Assembly (NCBI GenBank): GCA_017591395.1
Contig: WEDG01003411.1
Span: 211,626 to 275,625 of the forward strand
Source: Schistocephalus solidus
Taxonomy: Eukaryota; Platyhelminthes; Cestoda; Diphyllobothriidea; Diphyllobothriidae
Length of the DNA stretch: 64,000 nucleotides
Reading direction: 5' to 3'
The notes below the pieces were generated by a model. It saw only the letters and a program-made list of their open reading frames with translations. It made no database searches and was not told where the DNA came from. The position numbers and the translations under genes were made by a program. Below, one piece after another: positions 23,567 through 36,411 of the stretch (within the stretch, counting starts at the first letter, position 1; each line of letters begins with the position of its first letter).

Positions 23567-24032
23567 CTAGCGGTTACAATATTTTGAGCCTGGGATTTTT
23601 ATTTTCTGTTTGTAACTTGGGGTAACCCTTTTGCTCCCAATAAAAAGTATACGATTTTTGACCTGAAAAACAGCGCTTATAAAATCAGTAAATAGAAAAA
23701 TATGACAGCATACCGGCAAAGGTAACAGTGAAAGCATTTTCGATGAAACTGTAGGCCCAGTGCCAATACTCTGTCCCCACTTATGGAACAGTTGCAGATT
23801 CCACACGGACTCCCAAAGGCTCGTTCGAAGTCCTTTGGACAGTAAAGCTTACCTTCTTTTTTGTAATGGCCAGTCTTTTGCAGATCACACTGACATACTA
23901 GAAAAGAAAAATGTAATAATGAAACCACCTACAGTGACACTGAAAGCAGTGAAGGTGCTAGTAACTACCATTCAGGCGGAGAAATGAAGAGGCACACGTT
24001 TCGCCACAAATGCTACATTGAAATCCGGCCAT
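23567..24032 (-). pseudogene. Two-LIM-domain gene copy, disrupted
   Basis: This is the inverted copy of the gene at 38,816-39,305, with the same three exons and mini-introns. Two lesions are visible. A TAC TAG pair replaces TAC TTC in LIM 1 (stop codon at 23,960-23,958), and 23 bp are missing in exon 3 near 23,635, removing the FYCKEC segment that supplies zinc ligands of LIM 2. The start codon is kept (MAGFQCSIC). It therefore cannot make the full protein. Sequence outside the lesions is still very similar to the right copy, so the duplication is not ancient. Confidence 0.75.
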
Positions 24033-24057
24033 TTTAAATCCAGGATTTATACTGTTT

Positions 24058-24899
24058 AACAAATGTAAAGCTAGTCATGTTCAATGTCAAGGTCGAAGTT
24101 GGTTGGTTCAAATTTGAAGATAAGTGAATTCTCGAATTTAAAACCGATTTCTTCGTTTCCTGAAGAAAGTAATAGCTTAATTATTGACAATTTACTGTAT
24201 TTCTACCTCATTACCATCTGCACACATCTGCAGTTATTGCAATTGCAAATGGGAGAAATATTCAGTTTTTAAACTTTGACACCCTACATAGCCTCATTAA
24301 CGTTCTCGCAGCTTTACGTCAAAAGGACAGAATCTAAAGGTTAATTCTAGAAAAAAAGTTGAAATTTTGTAAGTTCGCCTTATTTCCAACGAAGAATAAT
24401 TAGTGGTAACTGGTAAAGCAGTTGATATAATTTTTCATCCTGCATAGCCTCTTCGCTAATTATAATTCCAGTTTAAACTCGTAACCTAGCAGATATTTGC
24501 TTGCAGTGCCTTGCTTAAAACACATATATTAAATATTACATCTTTGATTCCACAAAATGTCACTTGTGACAATTTTCCTTTCCTATTATCGTCAGTGCTT
24601 AGACACAAACATTAATTTTAATTCAATTCAATTCAATTTATTGAGGGAAATAGGCATGGGCCTTTGAGTACCCTATTTGTAACGTAAAATTAAGTACGGT
24701 ATACAGAGAAACCGTGTGGGTTGCAAAGGTACAAAAGGCGGTCATAAAATTTGACAAGTGGTGCACGACTCTCCGCGTAAAACTTCCACTAGAGCAACCC
24801 ACCTTAAGCACGACGAAATTAGACCTTGACGCCCTGGCAAACTTTTATACCTTTATGTCTAAATAAGGTTCTCTCTTCACGATCCTTGGTACCATTTTT
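24058..24899. other. Spacer start; LINE tail-like (AATTC)n
   Basis: Mostly AT-rich sequence. An AATTCAATTCAATTCAATTTA run at about 24,617-24,640 looks like a LINE 3' tail or simple repeat. No gene was seen. Confidence 0.4.
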
Positions 24900-27765
24900 G
24901 AGGGAAAGTTGTTTTCACTCACTTCTACACAATGCGTGAAACTAGAGCCTTTTATAAACATGGTCAGTACTGGGTCAATTGACCCACATCAGAGAAGTTT
25001 CAATTTTTTTTTAAAAAACCTCCCCAAGAGTAAAATCCCCGAGACGTTGCATTTCATTTCCTTTAATCATGCGGCTTTAACTTTAATGTCGCTGAAGCTA
25101 AAAGGTTTTCTTCCCGTAGCAAAAACCCGCCGATTCTGGTCAAACTTTTTTCTGCGATTGAAGTTGACCTTATTTTCTCTAAGCATGAGCACTCAGCTCA
25201 ATATTTGAAAAAAAACAAGCTGTTTATCTGTAGAGATAAAACCCCAAAGGAAAGTCGGGTTTCACCCTCATTAGCAAATAAGAAGCCTTGGTCTACACCT
25301 TCAATACCAAAACTTATCTCAGAGGTTTGTCCTGTAGTTAATGCAAGCCAACGGCCCACTGGATCGACAGGAATGTCGATTCCAGCTGAATCTTCACCCG
25401 TTAACCTTATTCCTGGTTTGAATGAAATTGTGTCAACGCCACTTCTTTCTCATCCCAAGCAAACCATGCCTGCTATAGCTGCCAAATCTACTAAACCTAA
25501 GAAAACTCCTAGTAAATCTGAATCATTGGCTTATCCAGGCATTAAAATCAGTAATGTCATTACCGATGGGAAACATGCTAACCCCTCAGCATCTACAACA
25601 GCTGCAAACGCTAACATTTTACATCTTTCCCAACCCAAAAAGTGTCCGAAATCCCCAAATAATGAACGCTTCTTATTATGTTACCAGTTTTTCGAAATCA
25701 TTTATTCTTTTTCAAATGCACGTTTTCCGCCAATTTATGCCAACTTCCCTCAAAATCTGATTTCTATGCCACCCCTTATCTTTCAAACGCCACAATATAG
25801 CCTTTCCTTCCAAGGTTTTCATCCAAATATGCCGTTGTACAATAATCTTAGTTCTCTTAACAGTAACATTTCGACAAATTGTAGACCAGAGCAATTGTGT
25901 TTCCCACCTTTCGTTTCTTCTTTCAAGTTTTCTTCTCCACCACCAAATTATCCTTTTTATAAAAACTGATGAGCGTAACCTGCAGCTCAGTAATACGCTC
26001 AGCTTAGTTTCACTCAATGTGAGATCAGTTGTAAATAAGATGGCTGAGCTTAGAACAGTAGCCTTTGAGCTTGATCCAGATGTGCTGTGCATCACTGAAT
26101 CCTGGGCTCACTCTCTTATTTCTGACTCGACGCTTGCTATAGATAATTTCAATTTGTACCGACAAGACCGCGCTGAAAAACGTGGCGGTGGTTGCCTCCT
26201 ATATATTAAGTCATCCTTTGTAGATTTCTTTTTTCAGCTGAGCATTTCGTCCTTTTCTGGAAATGTATGCTTTGCTTCTGTCATCCTCCCGCACAATTAA
26301 AAAGCGGTAATTGACTGGGTCTATAATCCTATGTGTTATTCTGGCAATGAAAGCGAGCTCTGTGAAATATTTAAAAAGTTGCAGACACTCAATTTGATGT
26401 CAAAATAATCGTAGGCGATTTTAATCTGCCAGACATTGACTGGCAGGTCAATTCCTCTCCGCCTAAACATCAGACATTGGTCGATACTATTAACTTTTCA
26501 AACATGTCCCAACTGGTCAGATCAGTTACTAGAAATGACAATATTTTAGATTTAATTGTTACAAATGATGTCCACCCTCTTTTTATGAATTTCCATCATG
26601 AGCTATTCACAAATGATCACGCAATAATTCACTGTTGTTTTCCAGTCCTCCTTCTTCCGAAGCCTGAGGTTAAATGCAATAACCTCGACTTTGCTAACAC
26701 GAACCATGAAATAATAAATAATTTCGTAAGCACTCTAGATTGGCATAGCATATGCTCTCACGTTGGAGCTGTACTTGGCAGGTTGTGTTTTCTTCATCCA
26801 AGAGTATTTTCATGTGTTTTGGCCCCGCCAAGCTTCCTGGACCCATAGTATTTCAAATAGTACACTTTTAGAACGATCAACCATAAAATACTTAGGTCTT
26901 AGTTACACGAATAAGCTAGCATTATCGCCTCACGCAGATCGAATTTCTGCAAAGGCTGCACAGATATGTGGTTTTATATCACATAATTTCTTCCTTCCGG
27001 AAATAAAGTTAAACCTGTACCGCATGTTTGGTTTTTCCTATCCTAGGATACTGCTGTCCTCTCTTTGGGCTGATACATTCATCCCCATTCTGTAAAGCTG
27101 TTTTAACTTCAAATTTGCTTTTTCTGAACCTTTGAAAACAGGTTTTTTTTACTTAAAACAAACTCTTCCTTTCGAACACTGATTTTTATGCAAACAAACA
27201 AACCAAAGCAAAAGTGGTTAATGAAAAGAGGAGTTTGTTTTAGGTTTTATCCTGTGTTCTAAGGATTTGACGGCCACCAAGCAGTGCCAAATCAATAAAC
27301 CTATCAAAGTTTAACCTGTACCGAATGTTTAGTTTTTCCTATCCTAGAATACTGCTGGCCCCTCTTTGGGCTGATAAACGCCTCTGACCGCAGTAAGATT
27401 GAAAAAGTTCAGAGGGTTTAACTCGAAGACTATTTTCTCTTCCTGGATCCAGTATCTCTTATACGGATAGATGCCAGTTATCAAATATTAAATTTCTCTG
27501 GGTAAGAAGACCCGAAGCTGGTCTCTGTTTCCTGTTTCGCGTTAACTCTGGCCCAAATGTCCCACGAATTTACGCTCTTACTCTGGTAGATCGACCCTAT
27601 GCCACTCGTAATTCCTCCATGATCATTTCACAACCATTTAGCTCCACAACTAATCGTTCTTAGTTTTTTGCCTCCAAATATGCTTTCATCTGGAATAATC
27701 TTCCACTACAAATTAGGTTGTCGTCTACATTAGCTATTTTCAAAACAAATCACGCAAACATTTAA
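24900..27765 (+). mobile_element. Decayed CR1-like LINE with ORF1 and endonuclease
   Basis: An open 254-codon frame (25,205-25,969) rich in Ser, Pro and Lys looks like LINE ORF1. After its stop, an apurinic-type endonuclease begins: LSLVSLNVRSVVNKMAEL, DPDVLCITESWAHSLI, RGGGCLLYI (26,000-26,300), continued with frameshifts to about 26,760 (NDNILDLIVTND, FTNDHAIIHC). Most of the reverse transcriptase is deleted; the frame resumes at STIKYLGLSYTNKL (26,880) and HADRISAKAAQICGF. A partly repeated C-terminal piece lies at 27,300-27,760 (IKFLWVRRPEAGLCFLFRV). It is a dead copy of the family also found at 20.3-21.9 kb. Confidence 0.75.
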
Positions 27766-27930
27766 CTTCGGAATATATGGAATATATAAGGTCCTTATTG
27801 TCTGTTTCCTTCCCAAACTCGAAACTTTTGGATTTGAAAAGGGTCCTCCTGGTATTTGAGTCAGCTCTCTTGATTTTATATTGGTCTCTTATTATATTTC
27901 CATCATCCTCTGCATAGTCAATCTTTGCAT

Positions 27931-28620
27931 TCACTTTTTCGTCCCCCCTTTTAAACTAGCATCGCCAACTCGTGACAACCTTACTGCCTTCCTCTGATTT
28001 TTGCAACCCCAAAGATGGTTTTCACGTTCAGTTGATGATCAAGGCGGGTTCTGATAGTTTTGCCTCTTTGCTTGGTGGACTATGCAGTCAACAAGGTCAC
28101 ATCTCGATGATGCTTTCATGACCTCTACTGTCCCCTCTTCGTTTTTACCCTGGTGTCCACGATGAGTTCCTCCTCTCTCGACTCCACTGGTGGTTACAAA
28201 CAGTAGCTCTGACTGCTATATTATATCTCACACGACAGGGAGCGTTCCGAACCCTCATACGTTGTCAGCAACATCACGATACTATCCAATTGTAATTAGC
28301 TATAAATTTTTCAGTGAAGCAGTTTTTTCTCCTTGTTGTTTCAAATAAGCGGCTCGCTGAACTTCGCCTCAGATTTAACCGTAGGAGTTTTTTACTGCTT
28401 CTTTTCTAGTTCACCGTATATGTCAAAAATTGTTGACTTTTTGTTTTAAAAATAGCAAATCTTTCTGAATCGGATATGCCTACCATATTATTCATTCCTG
28501 CTGTTAATATGGCTGCTCATATAGTGCAGCAATTATCCACTTTGTATTTATTTATACCACGATACTAAGTTTGATATGACGTGGCTCTCCGGGCCTTAAA
28601 TATACAATTTATTTATTTAT
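27931..28620 (+). repeat. LINE 3' region, copy A of a direct pair
   Basis: Matches 28,951-29,620 over about 670 bp, including a shared GGGCTC/GGCTCTC...GGCCTTA.ATATACAATTTATTTAT end. The T/A-rich terminal repeat suggests a LINE 3' untranslated region and tail. Confidence 0.65.
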
Positions 28621-28950
28621 TTATAACAGCACTACTAAATGAAGGGTATTACACTTAAAGAAATTGACACATAAATATCTAGGTATATGGACAGCTTCAA
28701 ACCTACTACCCTCCGAACACCCTAAAAGACCTGTCCAAAAAGCGACGAGCAGCATGTATTGGATCAGGCTTGCTTTAAATTCCTTCATCCGGAACTGTTT
28801 GCGAGAGTTTTCAGTGCTTTCGCTAGACCACACATGGAATACGGAATGCCAGCATGGATGTGAATATGAGGAAAGGCAGTGATCACATCGAACAGGAGCA
28901 CCAAAGGGCGATACAGAGCTACAGAGGCACTCTGAGTCAACCGTCGCAGT
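28621..28950 (+). mobile_element. CR1-like reverse transcriptase C-terminal fragment
   Basis: The plus strand reads, with shifts, YLGIWTASNLLPSEHPKR, ending FSAFARPHMEYGMPAWM. This resembles the region after the catalytic domain of CR1/Jockey LINEs (VRP..EY...W). It connects directly to 3' region copy B, so the two form one truncated element inserted at the tail of copy A. Confidence 0.65.
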
Positions 28951-29620
28951 CACTTTTTCGTCCCCTCCTTTTCAACTATCATCACCAACTCTTGACAACC
29001 ATGATACTTTCCGGAATTTCCGGGATCTGTTGATGATCGTGGTTGGTTCTGCTGTTTTCGTCACCTTGCTGGTAAACTACGCATTCAGCAAGGTCGCATC
29101 TCTGTGGTGATCTCGTGACCTCTAATTTTTCCTCTTCGTTTCGACCCTGTTGTCTTCGATGAGTTCCTCCTCTCTCACCTCCCTGAAGTGCATAAACAGT
29201 AGCTCTAGCTGTTAAATTATCTCTCATCTGACAAGGAGCGTTCCGAACCCTCATACGTTGTCAGCAACACCACAATTCTATATCCCACTGCATCGTACCA
29301 ATCCTATCCACACTATCTATTAATTTTTATAGAGAAGCAGTTTTGTATCCTTGTTTCTCTTTTTATAGTAATGGCTCGTCAAAATCTGCCCGCAATTTAA
29401 CCAAAGGAGTTTTTTTCACTGCTTTATTCCTAGTTTACCGTATATTCCAAAGAATTTTGACTATTGTTTTAAAAATGGCGAATCGTACTACTCATTTCTG
29501 CTGTTCATATGGCTGTTCACCTAGTGCAACAATTATCAACTTTGTTTATATTTATACCACGATACTAAGTTTGTAATGATAGGGCTCTCTAGGCCTTACA
29601 TATACAATTTATTTATCAAT
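28951..29620 (+). repeat. LINE 3' region, copy B of a direct pair
   Basis: Second copy of the 27,931-28,620 segment, diverged by substitutions and small indels, again ending in an ATTTATTTAT tail. Confidence 0.65.
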
Positions 29621-29784
29621 AAACCTACTTATTTATAAAACTGGTTGATGTCTTTAGGACTCTGTAAACTTCCAAAAGACTGATTGAGCTCGATTTTCTT
29701 CCCCTAAACTTTGGACATTCCGCATTAGCAACATAAATATTTGTTTGCTGGAATCCAAAGATTAATGAGTTTAATAACATGACT

Positions 29785-29975
29785 TGGACGTGGTCTGCTG
29801 GATGATCGGAACCACCGTCGAGCAACAAAAATTCCTGAAATGGGCATCCAGTAGCACATCGATGGGATGAAGTTGTTTAAAAAATCAGGACAATGCCTCT
29901 GGCTAATTCTTGCTCGGGTTAACTACCTGGTAGTTGGACAGCCGTTTGTGGTAGGTGTGTTCTCTGGGTTCGGAA
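29785..29975 (+). repeat. Left arm of an inverted repeat around a LINE
   Basis: About 190 bp closely match the reverse complement of 32,503-32,703. The pair encloses most of a CR1-like LINE. Confidence 0.75.
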
Positions 29976-30489
29976 AGCCGTAGCCGCTGGATGATTTTCT
30001 GAGAGATTATATTGACGAATTGAAAGATATTTTGTGAATTGGCCTGCGGGTCCCACAAACCGGGGAAATAATGAATGTTCAATTATCCATTGTCATATGC
30101 GACGCACCAGCTCGCTCATATGTCCGACAGGTGAAAGCCCCTAATGGGTATTATGGATGAGACAGGTACATTGTTTGGTGAAGGTAACCAAAAGCATATT
30201 AGGTGCTGTCATGTCGGAATTTCTATTGCAAACCACATTACATTTCCTCTGTACAGCGGGCATCTTCGGGACGGCTATTTGTTTCAATCTCAAAAGCAGG
30301 GACTCCACCACAGAGGAATATCGCCTTTCGAAGAGTTATCTATCGACATGATTGGTAACATCCCAATAGACTACATGAACCTGGTGTCCACTAATGGACT
30401 GCGTTAGCTTGCAAAACATCCAGGAATTATCCTCGAGCACAAAAAGCAAGAAAATGCCTAGAGGTCATTTCACTGAATAGAGCCAACAT

Positions 30490-33195
30490 CAGCCAACACA
30501 GTCTCTGAATCCTATGGACAACGACCAAAACGAACCACAAATCACATTCTGCTGTCTTGGGTGTTCTAACGAGCCCGTAGTTGAATCCCAAGAAACATAC
30601 GCGTGGCAGTCTGCAATGGGGAAACACCACAACAGGAATATGAAGTCAAAATCAACTCCGATGGATTCACTGAAGCCTTCAGATGAGAGTATGGTCAGAG
30701 GTAGATTAAATCCCAACGAGAGCTCTGTTAAGCGTTCTCGTGCCCCTAAGGGGAACTTTGGAAGAAGCGAAAATCTCAAGTACCAGATTCGGCAACAGTG
30801 TTTAGTTAGTCAGTGTTTGCACGAATCAACTGCTGTCCAACCTGAAGACCATGTCGCAAAAAGACCTCGCTTCGTTTAATGGCCTCATTAACCAGCTGCT
30901 CATACAAGGCGTAGAAGTAAAAGTTATTAAAGCATTCCCAATCCGCCAAAAATGTGAAGACAGCCTAGGAATGCCGCGACCGTGACCTCTCAAAATAATG
31001 GTTGAGAGGAAAAACTAAATCAAGGCGATCCTATCCAAAATACCAACCTCTGTCACTGGCATAAAAAGGTTTTTTTCAACTGGACTACTCCCCTGAGGAA
31101 AGGCTGAAACACGGGGAACTTATCTTGGATTTACAATCGAAACTGAAGTCTGGCGAACACAATCTGGCTATTTTCAAGGGGAAGGTAGTTCAAAAGAATA
31201 CGAATTTTCAATTGAACCAACCGATTTTACTAAGGACAATGGCAGTCACCCCACTAACGCCAAAACCATCAGGGAATCAATTGCCCAAAGAGATGTCAGA
31301 ACTGAGTCCATAACGCCCAGAGTTCTCACTTCAGAAACCAGAGTTACCGAAACTCATCAAGAAACGGAAAAGACATACGACATTGACGTCAAAGGAGACA
31401 CAGTTAAACCCATAAAATGGACGAACGCAAAAGGAAGTTTGGTTGTCACAAAATTGTAGTACTTGTATACAAATGCCCAAAGCCTTTTATCAAAACTTGA
31501 TGATTTAAACATTTGCCTTGCCGAAGTATCTCTGGATGTGATAGCAGTAAGCGAAATCTGGCTGTCGGGCAGTATTCGAGATAGTGAAATAACACTGTCT
31601 GGAAACCAAATATATCGGAGGGATAGAGAAAATCGACAAGGTGGTGGAATAATTGTGTACGTGAAAGAGATGCTAATAGTATCCGACAAGACGAGCAAGT
31701 TAACCTGTAGTACAGAAGATATATGGTTGACAATCAAGGCGCTTGGCTCTCCATGTCTGGATGTTCTCATTGTCTATCGGCCACCTAGGATAAACCGAGT
31801 CGCAGACAACCACTTGTTAGAACAAATAGAAAATTCCTCCAGTCGACCTAATGTCATGATTATGGTAGACTTCAATGCATCAGGAATTAACTGGAGCACG
31901 ATTCAATCATCATGCCCGAAATCGAATTTTGATTATGTTTTTCTGCAAAAGACCTTGAAGGCACTCCTCACACAACATGTTCTTTTCCCCACGAGAACAC
32001 GTGAAGTACAAAAGGCAAACTGTCTTGACCTGGGTTTCACGAAAACATTAGGCAGCATTGACGAGATCATTTCAATGCCTCCGCTCAGTCGTAGTGATCA
32101 TGTGGTGCTTATATAGGACTACTCCTTATTCTCCGTTGCGTCTGCTATAGAGAAAAAACGGCGAAACGTTTAGTGATGAAATTTTCAGGAGATGCGAGCA
32201 GATTTAACAGACATCAACTGGAGCTCAACGTTTTCGAGCAGCGTGAACGAAGATTGGGAATCCTTCCAGAATGTTCTTCTGCAACTTATGGACAATCACT
32301 GCTCACTAACGAGTGTCCATCAAGGCTTTTCGTCCTTATGCAATAACTCCCCTCTTGACAATGACTGCTTACTCTTCTCTTTTTATACACCTGGACGCGG
32401 TGAAAAAAATGATATTCCTCAAGTACAATTTTGGCACCCGTTACTTCAGCCTGTAACTAGGTCTCTGTTATTAAAATGACATCCGGCTGCAACTCTAATG
32501 CCCACGGCTTTCCGAACCCAGAGAACACACCTACCACAAACGGCTGTCCAACTACCAGGTAGTTAACCCGAGCAAGAATTAGCCAGAGGCATTGTCCTGA
32601 TTTTTTAAACAACTTCATCCCATCGATGTGCTACTGGATGCCCATTTCAGGAATTTTTGTTGCTCGACGGTGGTTCCGATCATCCAGCAGACCAGGTCCA
32701 AGTACAAGGTGGACATAGCTCCCGTTCTTCAGGACCTTTTTATTGCAAGTACGTGGAGAATGCAGTAGCGTTCATGGAACCTTTGTAACTTCTGGATGGT
32801 AAGGTCAGTTCATATCCAACAAAACTTTTACAGTGCTCACGGCATGTTCGTTTTCGAGCAGGCGTCCTGCAAATGCGTAAGGAGGCATCTGCTTCTTCAC
32901 GAAAAGAATTTTATCGTTGGAGCACCGTAATCTGTCGTATCAAGAACGCTGTGGGCTTGTTAACATTGATCCCTTATGGTTTCGCCGAGTGCAGAAGGGA
33001 CTATTTTTGCTTTTTAAGCTTTTGAATAATCGTACATTTAATCCCCTTATCACTGTGAGGCAGCTTGACCATCCTCGGCGCAGCAGTCATCGCAATGTCT
33101 TTTTATTTCTTCCATTAGCTCGCACAGTTAAGTATCGACGGTTCTTTTCGATAAACGCCATGGCCATGTGGAATAAACTTCCCATAATATAAAAA
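30490..33195 (+). mobile_element. Decayed CR1-like LINE (second subfamily)
   Basis: An ORF1-like part (30,514-31,310) has a 121-codon frame and a piece reading DYSPEERLKHGELILDL and KSGEHNLAIFKG. A 217-codon open endonuclease frame follows (31,463-32,116) with TNAQSLLSKLDDLNI, VIAVSEIWLSG, RQGGGIIVYVKE, VLIVYRPPR, VDFNASGINW and RSDHVVLI, all usual endonuclease blocks. The reverse transcriptase is almost wholly missing; a C-terminal tail (WFRRVQKGLFLLFKLLNNRT, INAMAMWNKLP) appears at 32,917-33,190. One arm of an inverted repeat (32,503-32,703) sits in the gap. The element is inactive. Confidence 0.75.
32503..32703 (-). repeat. Right arm of the inverted repeat around a LINE
   Basis: Reverse complement of 29,785-29,975 with few differences (for example GGTCCAAG against CGTCCAAG). 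It lies between the endonuclease and C-terminal pieces of the LINE. Confidence 0.75.
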
Positions 33196-33199
33196 GTCC

Positions 33200-35880
33200 A
33201 ACGGAGTTATTCTTTGTTTAAGATTACCATTACTAGTTTTTGCATTCAGAACAGTTTCCAAGAATTCTGGGCGCCGACACGGTAGAATCTGTTTTCCTGT
33301 TCGACGGAGTGCGCGGCATCTGAACTCGATCCCAGGTGTTACCTTGAGGGATACGGCACCGTCTCTGCAGCCTGCACCCGTTGACTTCTTCGGCAGACAG
33401 TGAGCGACCGTACACTGATGCTTTCTTGCCTGAGGCAGAATCCCGGTTCCTAGCAAAGACAGAGAGACTGCATACAGACTGCAATTGTGTTAGCCCTTCC
33501 CTGATCTGAATTGCTATCATCCTTACAGGCGGCAGTTTTTTCTCCTGAATAACATGAAAATAGGAAAAACACATATAATGATATATATTCAGGAGTTTTT
33601 TTCACTGCCAGCCTCTACCCACTGAATATTTCACCTGACAATGCCTGTAAACCGGTATTAAATACAACTATTATTACTTCGATCATGTGTTCCGTTACCC
33701 CTATATATTCTGCACTCCAACTCACACAAACTGTGCTGGAAGACATATCAGTTGAAACTTTGGAAAAAAAAATTCACGCATTTGCGGCATTGGTGAGGAT
33801 TTTAACACTGACAACGAATATGGCGAAGGACCATCTGCTACCTCGGTCGTAGCATAACACGCCTGCTTTGCAAGCCATATCCGCTTAAACACGGTGCTCC
33901 GCTTAATTTCGTTATATTTCCGCTTCATGTTTACTTTGCATGGAAAGCAGAACACGATATATTAAGGGACATAATGGAATAGTTAACATTTAGTCAAGTA
34001 CCGAAATTCTCGTTGATGTTTTTCATTTAACTCGAGCAAAAGTATCTTTACATGAAATTTAAATGCACAACTTAACAAATTATCTTTTAAAACATCTCCA
34101 AGCCACTGGATTACCAACCTAAGTATTAGCTGCTTTGCAACTATTACGTCAATCTTAAAAGTCACACAGAAAGGCTCTGCACACGCTTGGCAGATAAATG
34201 CCATCCAAATGGCTGAATTAAACGAAGTATCCATAATCAGTTCATCACAGTCCCCAATAACTACGCTTAAACAGTATTTTATCTGGTAAATATTGCCTAT
34301 TCCAGTTTAACTTCAAACACTGACACCTTCTCATTTCTTTGTAACAAACCTGACGATATGGTAAATTTGGTTTAAAAGTCGATTGGACCAGGCCCCTTTT
34401 ACTTCCTCTGAGCCCTCTCTATTGAAGGGGCCACGTGCTGGTAGGGTTGTTTGGGTTGGAATATACAGGCGTTTGATGTGCATAATGGCAGGTGTAGTAA
34501 GCGTAAATTTCACTGCATGGTCCCATAAAAGCAAGCGCCCCATTTTTAGGAATTTGTTGTCGCCATTTTTCCAGTTCCTTTATCCCGCGCTCTGTCCTTT
34601 TTTAATTCTGTTACTAGTGTCCTCGTTTTCTTCCGATCGATGCGAAAGTAGTTCGGCTGCAAAAAAATCTAGCCGAGACGCTCGAGGCAATATTAGATCT
34701 TCCTCCTATTTGCTTTCCAAGACGACTTTTGACAGTCTTGATCGCAACTATTGTGTGCCTTTTTTAATTTGAAGTCCCAATCGGAAGATATTTTTGATTT
34801 CGACCACCACATCAGGTTCTTGAGAATTCTTCAGTAAATTTTGAAATGGCAAATGGTCCTATTTTACCCTTTCTTTTTTGGCTCCCCCAGTAGCCTTGGA
34901 GATTCCCTGAACTACCAGACAAAGTTATCTTCGTGGGAAAAAACATTTTTCTGTATCTTTCCTTCTGTTAGCAATGGTAGGTTTAATCATAGACTTTGCT
35001 TTTAAACGGTATGCCTGGTTGTCGATTTTGAATAATCGCTTTGGAGCTTTCAAAAGGGGCCATTTCTTTTCACACTATGTTCGCCAAAATAGCCCTCGGA
35101 GATCTGGAAAATAGCCCTGTATCATCCACGTCTGACGATATAAGTCACCTTCTAGTGGTTAACGTCTTTTCGCCTTCCCATTTCTAGCTCCCACGACCCG
35201 TTCCATTGTGACTTGACGAACATATAGAGGGTGTGTTGCTGGCGCTCTTTCACGTTGTTAGTGTTATCTTACGATGACTTGTGAAATAAGGCGGGCTCAG
35301 TTGAACAATTTTATGTGTATGTTAACTTTTTGGAGAGCTTGTTCAGCTCAAATATAAAAAATATTTTCGGTGAGCTAACCTTATTTCTCAAATTATCAAC
35401 CTGGACCTCTTAACTTTGCTTAAAATTACCGTTTGCCGATTTCCAAGGGCCGTTGATCTTTGATTTAAGTTTGTACAGATGGACAATGTGACTTAAGGAG
35501 CTGCCTTTACCGTTTCTTTGCGATATTTGTGATCAGGATCATTGAGATTTTTTATATCCTTCGCGTCATGTTCTAAGAGTTCAGTTTTCTAATGTTTGAT
35601 AAGGCCTGCTATAATTTCTGTGGGGAGATCCAGGTTGCCTTCTAATCTAAAAACTATAGAAGAGAGTTCTCGACATCCAGCACAACGAAATAATCCCTCA
35701 TTAGTTATCGTAATTGTTGTCGATTTCAGTAGAGAACTGCCTTCTTCAGTATTGCTGATCGGTGTTTCTTGTTGACCAGTTGAGAGCGACTTGAGTACTA
35801 CCGGTACGTTTTTTCGCACAAAATTGAAAAATGTTTACAAAGATGGGGCAAGTCATCATTTTTGAAGTATATCCTATATA
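33200..35880. other. No gene recognised
   Basis: Frames of up to 129 codons occur (for example 34,383-34,772), with no motif or consistent splice pair. I see no repeat shared with the rest of the window. Confidence 0.45.
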
Positions 35881-35886
35881 CCTGGC

Positions 35887-35972
35887 CGTCCGAGCGTGGC
35901 CGAGGGGTAAAAAGTGTCAGTTGCTAATCAAGAGGTTGGCGGTTCAAATCCCAGCCATGTGGTGGACCTTCG
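35887..35972 (+). tRNA. tRNA-Ser(GCT)-like sequence, probably SINE head or pseudogene
   Basis: A box TGGCCGAGGGG, an anticodon region reading TTGCTAATC (GCT, serine) and B box GGTTCAAATCC are in tRNA order and spacing. The acceptor strands pair poorly, the anticodon stem is weak and no CCA-proximal terminator was noted, so a functional tRNA is unlikely. Confidence 0.45.
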
Positions 35973-36044
35973 TCCCACGTAGAAGGGTCGTTTACATTTC
36001 CCTTTCCCGTGTAAGTAAGATCTTTATGAGACTGCGTTAGTTTG

Positions 36045-36155
36045 TAACGAATAGAGGTCAAGAGCGGTCTAGTTCTGCTGCGGCTGAGAGTGGAATTCCT
36101 CAGGGTTCAGTACTAGGGCCAATACTGTTCCTTATAGATGTGTCAGACATCTGAA
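36045..36155 (+). mobile_element. LINE reverse transcriptase fragment
   Basis: The plus strand reads SSAAAESGIPQGSVLGPILFLID, the G.PQGSVLGP.LF block of CR1/Jockey reverse transcriptases. No other part of the element was recognised nearby. Confidence 0.7.
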
Positions 36156-36411
36156 CTGTGAACCACCAATTTTGCCATCGACATTACAATGTGGAGTGTT
36201 ATCCAGTGCCCTTTTGTACCTTATGTAAGGAGAGCACAAAAAAATAAATGTCAACCAAGAAAACACTTATGACTGTCAAAGTTGAAATCCTCGATTAGAG
36301 CTTTTTTGTGTGCAACACATTGCATTACAACTACGCATGTGTCTATGACTTCAGTCAACGAATGCACTTTCCAGATGACCTCACATTCAACACCGTGACT
36401 GAAGAGAGATA

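Noticed and set aside
34383..34772. 129-codon plus-strand frame
   Set aside because: No recognisable domain and no supporting splice context; probably chance.
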